Below are positions 1-7,102 of a stretch of DNA of 13,514 bases, one piece after another; position 1 is the stretch's first letter, and the number at the start of each line of letters is the position of its first letter. The notes beneath the pieces were generated by a model that was not told the origin of the DNA, searched no databases, and was given only the letters and a program-made list of their open reading frames with translations. The stretch is from Candidatus Moraniibacteriota bacterium (lineage in GTDB: Bacteria; Patescibacteriota; Minisyncoccia; Moranbacterales; GCA-2747515), in contig JALWAF010000042.1 of NCBI GenBank assembly GCA_027016355.1, positions 1 to 13,514 on the forward strand. Direction: 5' to 3'. A program made the translations under genes and the position numbers.

Positions 1-246
1 ATTATGTATTATTGTGTAATTTAATAATTCAAAATATATTAATCATCAATTACATTTTCAATTAATGACATTTCATTATTGTTTAAATAGATTAATCAAT
101 AACACTACCCCTGCTAAAAATACGTACTTTAGAGTGAGGAAATTATTTTAAATTAAATTTTAAGATTCCTTAATTTTGTTATCATTACAACTAAAAATAA
201 TAAGTCTATAAGTGACCATATAAATATTTTTAAAATTTTTATATTA
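1..246. other. AT-rich non-coding region downstream of the 1,887-codon ORF
   Basis: No ORF or RNA gene is recognisable here. On the minus strand, the bases just after the TAG stop of the large gene (about 215-245) form a long A/T run with weak self-complementarity (A5/T4 blocks). It is not a convincing intrinsic terminator, because it lacks a GC stem. Nothing else stands out. Confidence 0.6.
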
Positions 247-3200
247 CTATGGTCTTGTTTCAATTATACGTCCTTTTGTGCAATCTGAATCAGAATTACA
301 TGTCGATGCACATTGAGCTCTGTTATTTGCTGGTTGCATCATCTTTGTACAAATACCATTAGTACTACAATGTGCATTCATACACACCGTTTGTACTATA
401 AAATCTTTATTTGCATTTTTTTCTGCATCATCTTTTATATGATTGTCATTACTATCAATCCAACACATTGCCTGAAAGTTATTATTTCCACCTTCCAATA
501 TCTTTACTTGACCAGGCGCTCCATTACATACAGTAATTTCTGGTACTTCATCATTGCTATGTGTTGTGCTATGTATAGCACAACAAACATTCTGACATTT
601 TATTGAAACATTGGACGTCATATTATTTGATAACATCACAGGATTTGTATATGTAAGTGGATCATCTAAGCAATCGGTGTCTTGTTTGTTTGCGTTGCAT
701 TGTACTGCCGGGGATTGTCCGACTTGACACTCCCAGTTCCAAGTACCATCTATGGCTTGAACATCTATCCAATATATACCACTGTAGTCACTTACCCCAT
801 TACATAATTCGCTTGGTTGCAGTGGTTTTGTATCCAAAACCTTGCCATTCGCTGAACCACACTGACTACCACATATTTGTTTATCAAAGGCATGACATTG
901 TTGACTACCACATTGCCAATAATACATTCCTTTTCTGTTATCAAAGCGTGTTTGACGATTACTTCCAAAATAATTATTGCTATCCACTCCCGGGGCATCA
1001 TCACCAACACACAACAACTCATCGTTATTTTTCAATGTATCATAACCAACACTTTGATTGCAACGATAATTACCATTTGCAACTAACATACAATTTTTAA
1101 CATTGTCATCAAAATCAACTATTTTTCCATTAATAGCACCACAATCGGCATACCCTTTCTTTTTTGCAAAACACTGACTGGTGCGTGTTGGATTATTACT
1201 TATAACTCTATCCACCTTGCAAACCAAAAAAGAAGACCCGTATCCATTTGGCTTATCGCCATCCTGCTTGCCTTCACACATATTATCATAATCATCATCA
1301 CACCACCCAGTAATAGAATTACATATTTTATAATATCTTTTTTCAGGTTTCTCACATGCCCACCACATATACCCTCCTCCACGCTGACCACTTACGAAAA
1401 ATGGGATCTCCGTACTACCTTTTCTGATATCAACAATTTGTTCATTATCATCAGACCACATGAATCCATTAACAAATTTCGGCGCGACATCATAAATATT
1501 TTTGTTATAAATAGAACAAAACCTATCAACATCTTCATATGATGCACTGCCTCTATTAAATCTTCCTTGATCACCAGATCCCATATGAGAGTAAAGATAC
1601 AATGTATTATTAGTATATTCACATTCCCAATCCCAAGTACCATCAGAAGCATCTTGATCAATCCATTTTACTTTTCCGTCCCAACACAATTGATCGTCTG
1701 GTGGACGCGTCTCATATGTTAGGGCTTGAGCCTTACCACAGCCGGCAAAATTCTTTAGACTTTCATCATTAACGGTTGAGTTAAAAAGTGGATAATACGT
1801 AGAACCGCAATTCGTTGTATATGATGTTTTGCATCCCCACCTTGGATATAATAATTCATTGCTGTCATCCTTGTAAATTTTGTCACCATAAGAATAACCA
1901 TAGGAACACAATTTATCTCTATCGTGTACCGGAAATTTGTACCTAAACCTAGCTGGTCCACACTGCGGACGCAAATTGATTACACATGAACCACTCTCTC
2001 TCGGCGTCAAACTTGATGAACATGTCTTTCTGTTCCCAGTAGCATATTGACCAGTATAACACTCCCAAGTGCACGAAGAAAGATTTTGTACTTTATTGGT
2101 TAATTTCCCCACACTACACAACCCTGTCGTCGGACAAGAATATCCACTTGTTCCATCTGCGCTACCACATTGTGGGGTATCTAAAGGTGGAGGATTGTCC
2201 TTTATTTTCTTGGCCTGACACCCCACACTTCCTCCTTTGCCATTACAATTCCACCAAAACCTATCTGACTCTTCGGTAACTGCAGTAGCTGTTGTGTCCG
2301 GTCCGCAAAGCCCTGTTGATGGCTTGGTTTTAAACTCTCCTCCATCAGCCGGTCCACAGGTTGGATCACCATCATCCTGTTTCTTCTTAACGATTACCTG
2401 GGCTATACATTTTCCCGTTTTTGCAGAGTCATTTCTTACCGTTAATTCACAACGCTCTATTCCGGTAGAAGTAAAGGGGTCTTGTGGATTATTTAGATGT
2501 AGTAATCCAGGATTGTTTTTGATATCAGCTGGAATTGGTCCAGTACAATACAAATCTCCGGTAGTAGCGTTACTGGCTGAAGAAGATAAAGTTACCGATT
2601 CTCCCACCTTTGCAGTTGATTTATTAAAAGACAAAGTACAAGTTGGTGACGCACATGTCGGAACTATATATGGTGCATTGTAATAGACATCCACATCATC
2701 CTTATGATCCTTTAAATCTCGAAACATGAAACGAAATCTGGCTGTATGATTACCTGAACCAACAGTTTTCGTTACTTGGGCACTTTTAAGTCCATATCCC
2801 GACATTCCACTACCAACATCACGAAATCTATCGTTATAATCTTGCATATTGTTACAATCAGGACAATAAAAACCATAATAGTTTTTATCACAACCGTTAT
2901 CTTTAATGCATGAACCTCCATTAACTTTTTGATCAGATGTCCCTGGTTTACAATGACCAAAATCATGATAATGTCCTGTTCCCCCTGATGCCTTACATTG
3001 TCTGATATAAATTTCAGAATCCTTTACTAAAGACTCAAATTGATTATTTACAGTTGGTTTCCACTGAATTTCAAGACTTCTTTTATGATTCTGACACACA
3101 TTCCAACTAATTCGTGCCTCTCCACGCATTGTAGAACAATCTCCAGTTGGACTAGCATCATAATAACAATATCCATGGTTATTAGAACTATTTGGACCAC

Positions 3201-5910
3201 ACTGTACAGTAATACCCGCATGTACACTATGAGCACCCATTAAAACACCAAGAGTCATTATCAAAACAAATAGTCCAATACTGCCATTGTGATGTTTTCT
3301 GGTTAGATAAATTAACCATGTTGCTAAGGCTATTATAAATAATATGGCAAAGATAAGCATTACTATCTTAGATAATGCTCTATCACTTTGTGATGAAGAT
3401 TTTGAAGAATCTTTTACAACATTTTTAGTTTCTGTATAAAGTTTGTATTCATTGCTATCAAGTAATTGACCATTTTCATCATAAAGAGAAATGTTTGCTA
3501 CCGGTTTTTTACAATCTTTAGTTGCTTTTTTCTCAATTATGATATCATATGCACCATCTTCTCCGGAAATATCTTTTTTAATATCCTCTGCACATTTTTT
3601 ACCTTCAGATTCAATAGTGCCTTTTAATATCATGTTTTTTGGTTGTATAGATTTTTGACTGCGAGCACCTGGAAAGGAATCCGCTGAACCAGCTATGAGT
3701 ACTTTTGCGATAATTTTATCTCCTTTTTTGTATTGTTGTTTGTCGAATGAAACAAAACTCAAAGATGCGGACTCCCCTTGTAAAACAAAATGTGCCACAA
3801 CTCCAGTTGCCACTTTGTCATTATTATTTAAAAAATTAAGTCTTGTATCGTAATATCCAGGTAATTGTGGATGTGGAATTTCAAAATTAACTGTTTTTGT
3901 TGATTGTTTGGTAAGTACATTTTCTTTTCCTTTCCATGTTGTTTCAATTTTCCCATTATAAATTGACTTTTTATAAACAGCTATCTCCGAAGTATATGTA
4001 ATATCTTGATCAGAATTATTATCTACATCACATTCAATGGATAATTTTTCTTGCGGACTAATATCTACACCATCAGAAAGCAAAAATTGTTCTTTATCAT
4101 TTACAAATAATGAACAATCATGTATTGTAATACCTTTTGTATCTTGTTGTGGTAAAGCAATGTTATCAATAATATAATCTTCCAATACCAAACCAGTACG
4201 ATCCGCTCCCATGATACGCAAAGATACATTTCCTCCTATAAATTTTGGAGCTGTAAAATAAATGACTTCTTTTACAGAACTTTGTGGAGCAATTGTTGTT
4301 GCTCCTGGTATAACTTCTTCATAGATCACTCTTTGCCCCTTTAATACTTGTACTGAATTAACAAGATTGGATAATACCTTTGTATGATGGTTGACTATAT
4401 CAAAGGAAATAGTCATCTTTCTATTATCTTTTTTATCTTGTTCTACAGTTACTTTTTCAAAATCAACATTAGCAACAATGTCATCACTACTGCCTTCAAT
4501 CACTTTCACTGATGAATCTACAATATCTGAGTTGTTTTGGGCAAAAGTATTTTGTGAAACAACACAAAATATCACTATTAAAACAACCGACATAAAAATC
4601 TTTTTGTTTTTCACTAATTTTACAAGTAAAAAGAAAACAAGGATGGCAATAACGATAATTACTCCCCAACTGATTATTTTTTTCCAATTCAATATTTTTT
4701 CTGTTTGATTGTTTTGTCGAATCTCTCCTGAAACAATTCCCGTATCAAACTCATCTTTGACCAATATTTGCCCGTCTGTTGTACGAATTTCTATGGAAGC
4801 AATGGGACTGACACACTCTTTATCCATTTCTATATCAAAAAAATATGTCGATTTTGTATTATCTAATTTTTGTTTAAATTCTCTTGCACAAGATTGATTT
4901 TGATTATCGGCAATATCAATGATTATTTCTCGTTCTTTATCTTGTGGGGCATCTTTAATCCTTCTACCTTGAAAGTTATGCGCGGAAGAAGAAACAATTA
5001 TCTCTAAATGAGCTTTATCTCCTTTCTTGTAGACTGTTTTATCAATAGTAAGACTATTTATAGTTGCCGATTCTCCAATGATAACATAGTGAACGGGAAT
5101 TGTATTTGATATTGTGATAAAATTTCCATCTTGCAAACTCACAAGAGTTGTATAAGCTTGTGGTTGGTATTGAATAGGAATTTCTACAGTCAAAACTCGC
5201 TCTTCGTTTGGAGTAATTGTTTGCTCTTTACCTATTTGTGTAATGGGCAAAGCCTTTTTACCAAAGGCGGAATGATAATGGGTATCAAAAGCCGGAGTAA
5301 AAACTATTTCTTGTTTAAGATTGTTTTTAATTCTATCACAATGCAGGAAAAGTTTTTCCTCCTGTTTTAAATCAACCCCTTGGTCAAGGGAGTATTTCTT
5401 GTCTCCATCTCCGATTGTCAAATAACATGAATGAGGATCAATTGTAGCACCCTCGTTGGTCTTAATCTCCACAAAAGGAATTGTTTTAGACGCAAGGATT
5501 GTCCCAGATTGATTAGCAACTACAATATCTAAATCATAATCTCCATTAAAAGATGCTGGGGGGTAATATTTAAAAGTTTTATGAACTATCTGTTTGTTGT
5601 TTAAAGAAAAAGTATCACCAAATGTAGCAATGTCTGCAAATTGCCTATCTTCTCCTTTAGCATTAACCTTGTAAGCTTTGATGATGTATGTTACTCCTGG
5701 TTGAGCTTTATCTTCATTATTAATAATATCAAATGCAATTGATATTTTACTATTTTGTTCCCTATTTTCTATTACTGCATTATCAATAGAAACATCTGCC
5801 ACGGTATATATTTTTGTTTCAAGATTGTCTTGTTGTTTTTCTTCTGCTTGTGCATGTGTAATATGTAATGGCAAAATAAGTAGAAGAAGAAGATAGAGAT
5901 ACTTTTGCAT
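247..5910 (-). CDS. Giant three-unit secreted/membrane protein (1,887 aa) with internal signal-peptide-like helices and Cys-rich repeats
   Basis: I do not recognise this as a named family. Residues 1-22 form a signal peptide (cleavage near HITHA-QA). Unit A (about 23-400) is beta-rich and is followed by a membrane helix at about 413-431 and a short KNKK loop. Residues 439-457 form a second signal-peptide-like segment ending SQNTFA-Q. Unit B (about 458-835) is homologous to unit A: both carry a 'GxTIxxxxC...GVDxxxxEKLxxxC' stretch, a 'GESAxxxxxxxDKxxYKKGDK' stretch and 'PxAxIxxxxxxGQxL'. A membrane helix follows at about 849-869, then a third signal-like helix (877-898, ending HSVHA-G). Unit C (899-1887) is Cys-rich. 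It has an Ig/PKD-like stretch (about 1085-1176), repeats starting CGxAxG (about 1185-1741), and near the end an EF-hand-like loop with D1819, N1821, N1823 and E1830. The ATG at 5910 fits the signal peptide and lies about 36 nt below a good promoter; there is no SD motif. The predicted role is an exported surface protein or adhesin, possibly cut into three mature chains. Function is unknown. Confidence 0.85.
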   Translation of the reverse strand: MQKYLYLLLLLILPLHITHAQAEEKQQDNLETKIYTVADVSIDNAVIENREQNSKISIAFDIINNEDKAQPGVTYIIKAYKVNAKGEDRQFADIATFGDTFSLNNKQIVHKTFKYYPPASFNGDYDLDIVVANQSGTILASKTIPFVEIKTNEGATIDPHSCYLTIGDGDKKYSLDQGVDLKQEEKLFLHCDRIKNNLKQEIVFTPAFDTHYHSAFGKKALPITQIGKEQTITPNEERVLTVEIPIQYQPQAYTTLVSLQDGNFITISNTIPVHYVIIGESATINSLTIDKTVYKKGDKAHLEIIVSSSAHNFQGRRIKDAPQDKEREIIIDIADNQNQSCAREFKQKLDNTKSTYFFDIEMDKECVSPIASIEIRTTDGQILVKDEFDTGIVSGEIRQNNQTEKILNWKKIISWGVIIVIAILVFFLLVKLVKNKKIFMSVVLIVIFCVVSQNTFAQNNSDIVDSSVKVIEGSSDDIVANVDFEKVTVEQDKKDNRKMTISFDIVNHHTKVLSNLVNSVQVLKGQRVIYEEVIPGATTIAPQSSVKEVIYFTAPKFIGGNVSLRIMGADRTGLVLEDYIIDNIALPQQDTKGITIHDCSLFVNDKEQFLLSDGVDISPQEKLSIECDVDNNSDQDITYTSEIAVYKKSIYNGKIETTWKGKENVLTKQSTKTVNFEIPHPQLPGYYDTRLNFLNNNDKVATGVVAHFVLQGESASLSFVSFDKQQYKKGDKIIAKVLIAGSADSFPGARSQKSIQPKNMILKGTIESEGKKCAEDIKKDISGEDGAYDIIIEKKATKDCKKPVANISLYDENGQLLDSNEYKLYTETKNVVKDSSKSSSQSDRALSKIVMLIFAILFIIALATWLIYLTRKHHNGSIGLFVLIMTLGVLMGAHSVHAGITVQCGPNSSNNHGYCYYDASPTGDCSTMRGEARISWNVCQNHKRSLEIQWKPTVNNQFESLVKDSEIYIRQCKASGGTGHYHDFGHCKPGTSDQKVNGGSCIKDNGCDKNYYGFYCPDCNNMQDYNDRFRDVGSGMSGYGLKSAQVTKTVGSGNHTARFRFMFRDLKDHKDDVDVYYNAPYIVPTCASPTCTLSFNKSTAKVGESVTLSSSASNATTGDLYCTGPIPADIKNNPGLLHLNNPQDPFTSTGIERCELTVRNDSAKTGKCIAQVIVKKKQDDGDPTCGPADGGEFKTKPSTGLCGPDTTATAVTEESDRFWWNCNGKGGSVGCQAKKIKDNPPPLDTPQCGSADGTSGYSCPTTGLCSVGKLTNKVQNLSSCTWECYTGQYATGNRKTCSSSLTPRESGSCVINLRPQCGPARFRYKFPVHDRDKLCSYGYSYGDKIYKDDSNELLYPRWGCKTSYTTNCGSTYYPLFNSTVNDESLKNFAGCGKAQALTYETRPPDDQLCWDGKVKWIDQDASDGTWDWECEYTNNTLYLYSHMGSGDQGRFNRGSASYEDVDRFCSIYNKNIYDVAPKFVNGFMWSDDNEQIVDIRKGSTEIPFFVSGQRGGGYMWWACEKPEKRYYKICNSITGWCDDDYDNMCEGKQDGDKPNGYGSSFLVCKVDRVISNNPTRTSQCFAKKKGYADCGAINGKIVDFDDNVKNCMLVANGNYRCNQSVGYDTLKNNDELLCVGDDAPGVDSNNYFGSNRQTRFDNRKGMYYWQCGSQQCHAFDKQICGSQCGSANGKVLDTKPLQPSELCNGVSDYSGIYWIDVQAIDGTWNWECQVGQSPAVQCNANKQDTDCLDDPLTYTNPVMLSNNMTSNVSIKCQNVCCAIHSTTHSNDEVPEITVCNGAPGQVKILEGGNNNFQAMCWIDSNDNHIKDDAEKNANKDFIVQTVCMNAHCSTNGICTKMMQPANNRAQCASTCNSDSDCTKGRIIETRP
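688..2358 (-). repeat. Cys-rich protein repeats in unit C of the giant protein
   Basis: Residues 1185-1741 carry diverged copies of a Cys-rich repeat. Copies start at about C1185 (CGPADG), C1248 (CGSADG), C1317 (CGPAR), C1391 (CGKAQ), C1590 (CGAING) and C1684 (CGSANG). The clearest copies follow the plan CG-x-A-x-G, then LC, then W-x-W-x-C or W-x-C, then C-x-A. The pairs DGTWDWEC (about 1423-1430) and DGTWNWEC (about 1721-1728) are almost identical. A large insertion between copies 4 and 5 (about 1431-1589) holds extra Cys and Trp, including WWACEKPE. Repeats of this general shape occur in many CPR surface proteins. The even spacing of Cys suggests disulphide-bonded extracellular modules. Confidence 0.7.
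3217..3375 (-). other. Junction B/C: membrane helix followed by internal signal-peptide-like helix
   Basis: This stretch encodes residues 846-898. It repeats the layout of the first junction: a membrane helix (about 849-869), a short basic RKHHNGS loop, and a second hydrophobic segment (about 879-893). The segment ends GAHSVHA-G, a good A-x-A signal peptidase site. Cys-rich unit C begins immediately after it. No Met lies at the head of this helix (M885 and M891 are inside it), so readthrough from unit B is the simplest reading. Confidence 0.6.
4537..4680 (-). other. Junction A/B: membrane helix followed by internal signal-peptide-like helix
   Basis: This stretch encodes residues 411-458. A hydrophobic helix (about 413-431) is followed by a positively charged KLVKNKK turn. 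A second hydrophobic helix starts at an internal Met (M440) and ends in an A-x-A-like signal peptidase I site (TFA-Q). The predicted topology is outside to inside to outside, so unit B would be exported again. The DNA before M440 (4591-4593) is an A-rich leader like those of the true starts here, so internal initiation is possible. No stop codon separates the units. Confidence 0.6.
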
Positions 5911-5952
5911 AGTTTTTTATTTATATATTTATATTATCAAATATGTATTTAT

Positions 5953-5981
5953 ATTATATATTAATTTTGTTGTATAAACAA
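5953..5981 (-). promoter_or_regulatory. Sigma70-like promoter of the giant surface-protein gene
   Basis: On the minus strand, TTGTTT (5976-5981) is followed after exactly 17 nt by a perfect TATAAT (5953-5958). The start of transcription would lie near 5946, giving a leader of about 36 nt before the ATG at 5910. The leader is almost pure A/T with no GGAG-like motif. Confidence 0.6.
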
Positions 5982-5995
5982 GATATAGTCTTCTC

Positions 5996-6066
5996 CAATG
6001 CAAGATGTCCGGAAATGAACCTATTTTCAATGCAAAATGTCCCTTTTTATTAAGGGACATTTGCAA
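5996..6066. repeat. Hairpin and related repeats: two direct copies and one inverted copy of a TGCAAAATGTCC-like unit
   Basis: CAATGCAAGATGTCC (5996-6010) and CAATGCAAAATGTCC (6028-6042) are direct copies with one difference. The related sequence GGGACATTTGCAA (6054-6066) is inverted. The last two form a hairpin with an 11-bp perfect stem (6035-6045 with 6052-6062) and a 6-nt loop. The stem extends to GCAA(A)ATGTCCCTT by one bulged A. It is not followed by a clear T-tract on either strand, so a terminator role is doubtful. Multiple direct and inverted copies resemble the transposase-binding ends of some insertion sequences (the IS21 layout, for example). I read it as a possible end of a lost element. 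It lies exactly where the IS66 gene stops resembling its family. Confidence 0.55.
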
Positions 6067-6082
6067 GGTGAAAAAGTTTTTA

Positions 6083-6085
6083 CAA
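6083..6085. repeat. Target-site duplication CAA, left copy (right copy 7103-7105)
   Basis: CAA lies directly outside both terminal repeats. Three bases could match by chance, but collapsing them to one copy restores the IS66 codon frame across the insertion point, which makes the assignment credible. Confidence 0.65.
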
Positions 6086-6104
6086 TAAACTTGTCCCTAA
6101 ATAA
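6086..6104. repeat. Left terminal inverted repeat of the IS5-family element
   Basis: TAAACTTGTCCCTAAATAA matches the reverse complement of the right end with a single mismatch at base 6. The inner 13 bp are identical. Confidence 0.85.
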
Positions 6105-6138
6105 CCTCGAACAAACAATTTGCCCTAAATATTTTAGA

Positions 6139-6636
6139 TTAAATTGTTTGTTCAAGATGAAAGTTCCAAAGTCCTGCACAGATAACACTCATTTTGTCAT
6201 CCATGTTAGGTAATTTATTGCGATAAATATCACTAGCAGCTTTAAATCGTTTGTATCCACCAATAGCATGTTCTGATATAATTCTAATCCCAGAGATAAT
6301 TCTATTATCTCTTTTTTGTTTATCTGTAAGTTTTACATTTTTAGTATTCTTCTTGGGCATAATAGTATTATTATGTTGGATTCCTTGAAATCCTGTATCA
6401 GTCCAAATAGTTACATCCTCTGGTATTGCTCTAGCCAGTCCTGTTTTATCAGTTATTCTTTTATCATGTCGTCTACCGCTCTTAGTCGGAGTCATAAAGA
6501 GAATCTTTTTCTTTTCATCATTTAAAACAATCATTTTTCTAGTGGTAGTTTTTTTTCTTTCCAGAGTACAACTTACTTTTTCTTCTATTGTTAGTTGGTT
6601 TTTGTACAGGTCTTTCAGCTCCATCAATAAAAACAT
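6139..6636 (-). CDS. IS5-family transposase, C-terminal half (orfB; DDE_Tnp_4-like)
   Basis: This frame carries the second half of the catalytic domain: the second Asp (D80 in WTDTGFQG) and the Glu (E122 in SEHAIGGYKRF), followed by a typical C-terminal GLWNFHL. The first 29 codons after the nominal Met do not look like transposase. Homologous sequence begins at about TTTRKMIVLND (near 6549), exactly where the upstream frame runs into an A8 tract. The true product is therefore probably a fusion of the first 163 residues of the upstream frame with the last 136 of this one, about 299 aa. The nominal start at 6636 is unlikely to be used. The alternative is that the element is dead through a 1-nt indel. 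Confidence 0.8.
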   Translation of the reverse strand: MFLLMELKDLYKNQLTIEEKVSCTLERKKTTTRKMIVLNDEKKKILFMTPTKSGRRHDKRITDKTGLARAIPEDVTIWTDTGFQGIQHNNTIMPKKNTKNVKLTDKQKRDNRIISGIRIISEHAIGGYKRFKAASDIYRNKLPNMDDKMSVICAGLWNFHLEQTI

Positions 6637-7039
6637 CTTTCAATTCTGGGCATCGTTCAAATACTTCTTCTAAAGATGTAGCTTTTCTTTTTGGTAGAAC
6701 CAACTTTCGTTTTAAAACTTTCTCCATGACTGGCAGAAGTAGTTGAACTGTGTCACCACACTTACTTCTTTGATGATTTGTCAATACAGATAACACATCG
6801 TAAGTTGGATAAATCTTTAAATACATTAAAATGTAGAAAAGCTTTTCTTTATCAGTTGGTAAATCACCCTTTCTACCACCGCCTACGCTTCTTATTCTAT
6901 TTGGATAGAGCTCATATCTATGTTCAAGTAAGCATTGCTTAAACACAGGTAATAACTCTTCAATTTCTTTGTAACTCATTCCGAATACTGCTTTACAAAC
7001 TCTTTCATTTTTAAGAACACGATGTTTATTGATAATCAT
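6539..7039 (-). CDS. IS5-family transposase, N-terminal half (orfA)
   Basis: The 166-aa frame holds a helix-turn-helix region. It includes the GGGRKGDLP-x-x-KEKLFYILMYLKIYPTYDVLS stretch typical of DDE_Tnp_4-type transposases (about 53-84). The first catalytic Asp follows, in FIDGAERPVQKP (D139). The family-like YSGKKK sequence (158-163) is followed by only NYH and a TAG stop, so the frame ends in the middle of the catalytic domain. The rest lies in the overlapping frame. The start at 7039 is the first Met inside the element and has no SD motif. Confidence 0.82.
   Translation of the reverse strand: MIINKHRVLKNERVCKAVFGMSYKEIEELLPVFKQCLLEHRYELYPNRIRSVGGGRKGDLPTDKEKLFYILMYLKIYPTYDVLSVLTNHQRSKCGDTVQLLLPVMEKVLKRKLVLPKRKATSLEEVFERCPELKDVFIDGAERPVQKPTNNRRKSKLYSGKKKNYH
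6549..6556 (-). promoter_or_regulatory. A8 slippage run joining orfA and orfB
   Basis: The minus strand reads GGA AAG, then eight A, then CTACC. The upstream frame decodes it as KKN-YH-stop. The shift needed to continue into the catalytic second half is +1, equal to loss of one A. Transcriptional slippage on a run of eight A, or +1 ribosomal frameshifting, would yield the fusion protein. A real or sequencing indel is the alternative. Confidence 0.55.
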
Positions 7040-7083
7040 TGATTTTATTTTTATTTTTTATATCTTGATTATCTCATATTTTC

Positions 7084-7102
7084 TTATTTAGGGACAGGTT
7101 TA
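7084..7102. repeat. Right terminal inverted repeat of the IS5-family element
   Basis: This is the partner of the left end. Its minus strand supplies the last five codons (KPVPK) and the TAA stop of the interrupted IS66 reading frame. Confidence 0.85.

Larger units (their letters stand above)
6086..7102 (-). mobile_element. Complete IS5-family insertion sequence (about 1,017 bp) inserted in an IS66-type gene
   Basis: The ends are 19-bp inverted repeats, TAAACYTGTCCCTAAATAA, differing at one base. The flanks carry a 3-bp CAA direct repeat (6083-6085 and 7103-7105). Between the ends lie two overlapping reading frames that together make one DDE transposase of about 299 aa. When the element and one CAA are removed, the surrounding IS66 frame reads on as ...KEHCKNFFT. 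This supports both the boundaries and the target duplication. Length, repeats and protein are all typical of IS5-family elements. I do not assign a subgroup. Confidence 0.88.

Noticed and set aside
2237..2683. Long plus-strand ORF (148 codons) inside the giant gene
   Set aside because: It is antisense to the Cys-rich unit C, whose minus-strand frame is fully open with conserved repeat motifs. The plus-strand protein shows no recognisable pattern.
247..5910. UGA recoded as Gly or Trp (codes 25 or 4), suggested by absence of TGA stops
   Set aside because: No in-frame TGA is found in the 1,887-codon ORF, tgt or the other genes, while Gly uses GGN throughout. The absence of TGA stops in a handful of genes can be chance or low G+C.
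6032..6064. Hairpin as an intrinsic transcription terminator
   Set aside because: The stem is strong, but neither strand has a clean T-tract right after it. I list it as a repeat/hairpin of unknown role instead.
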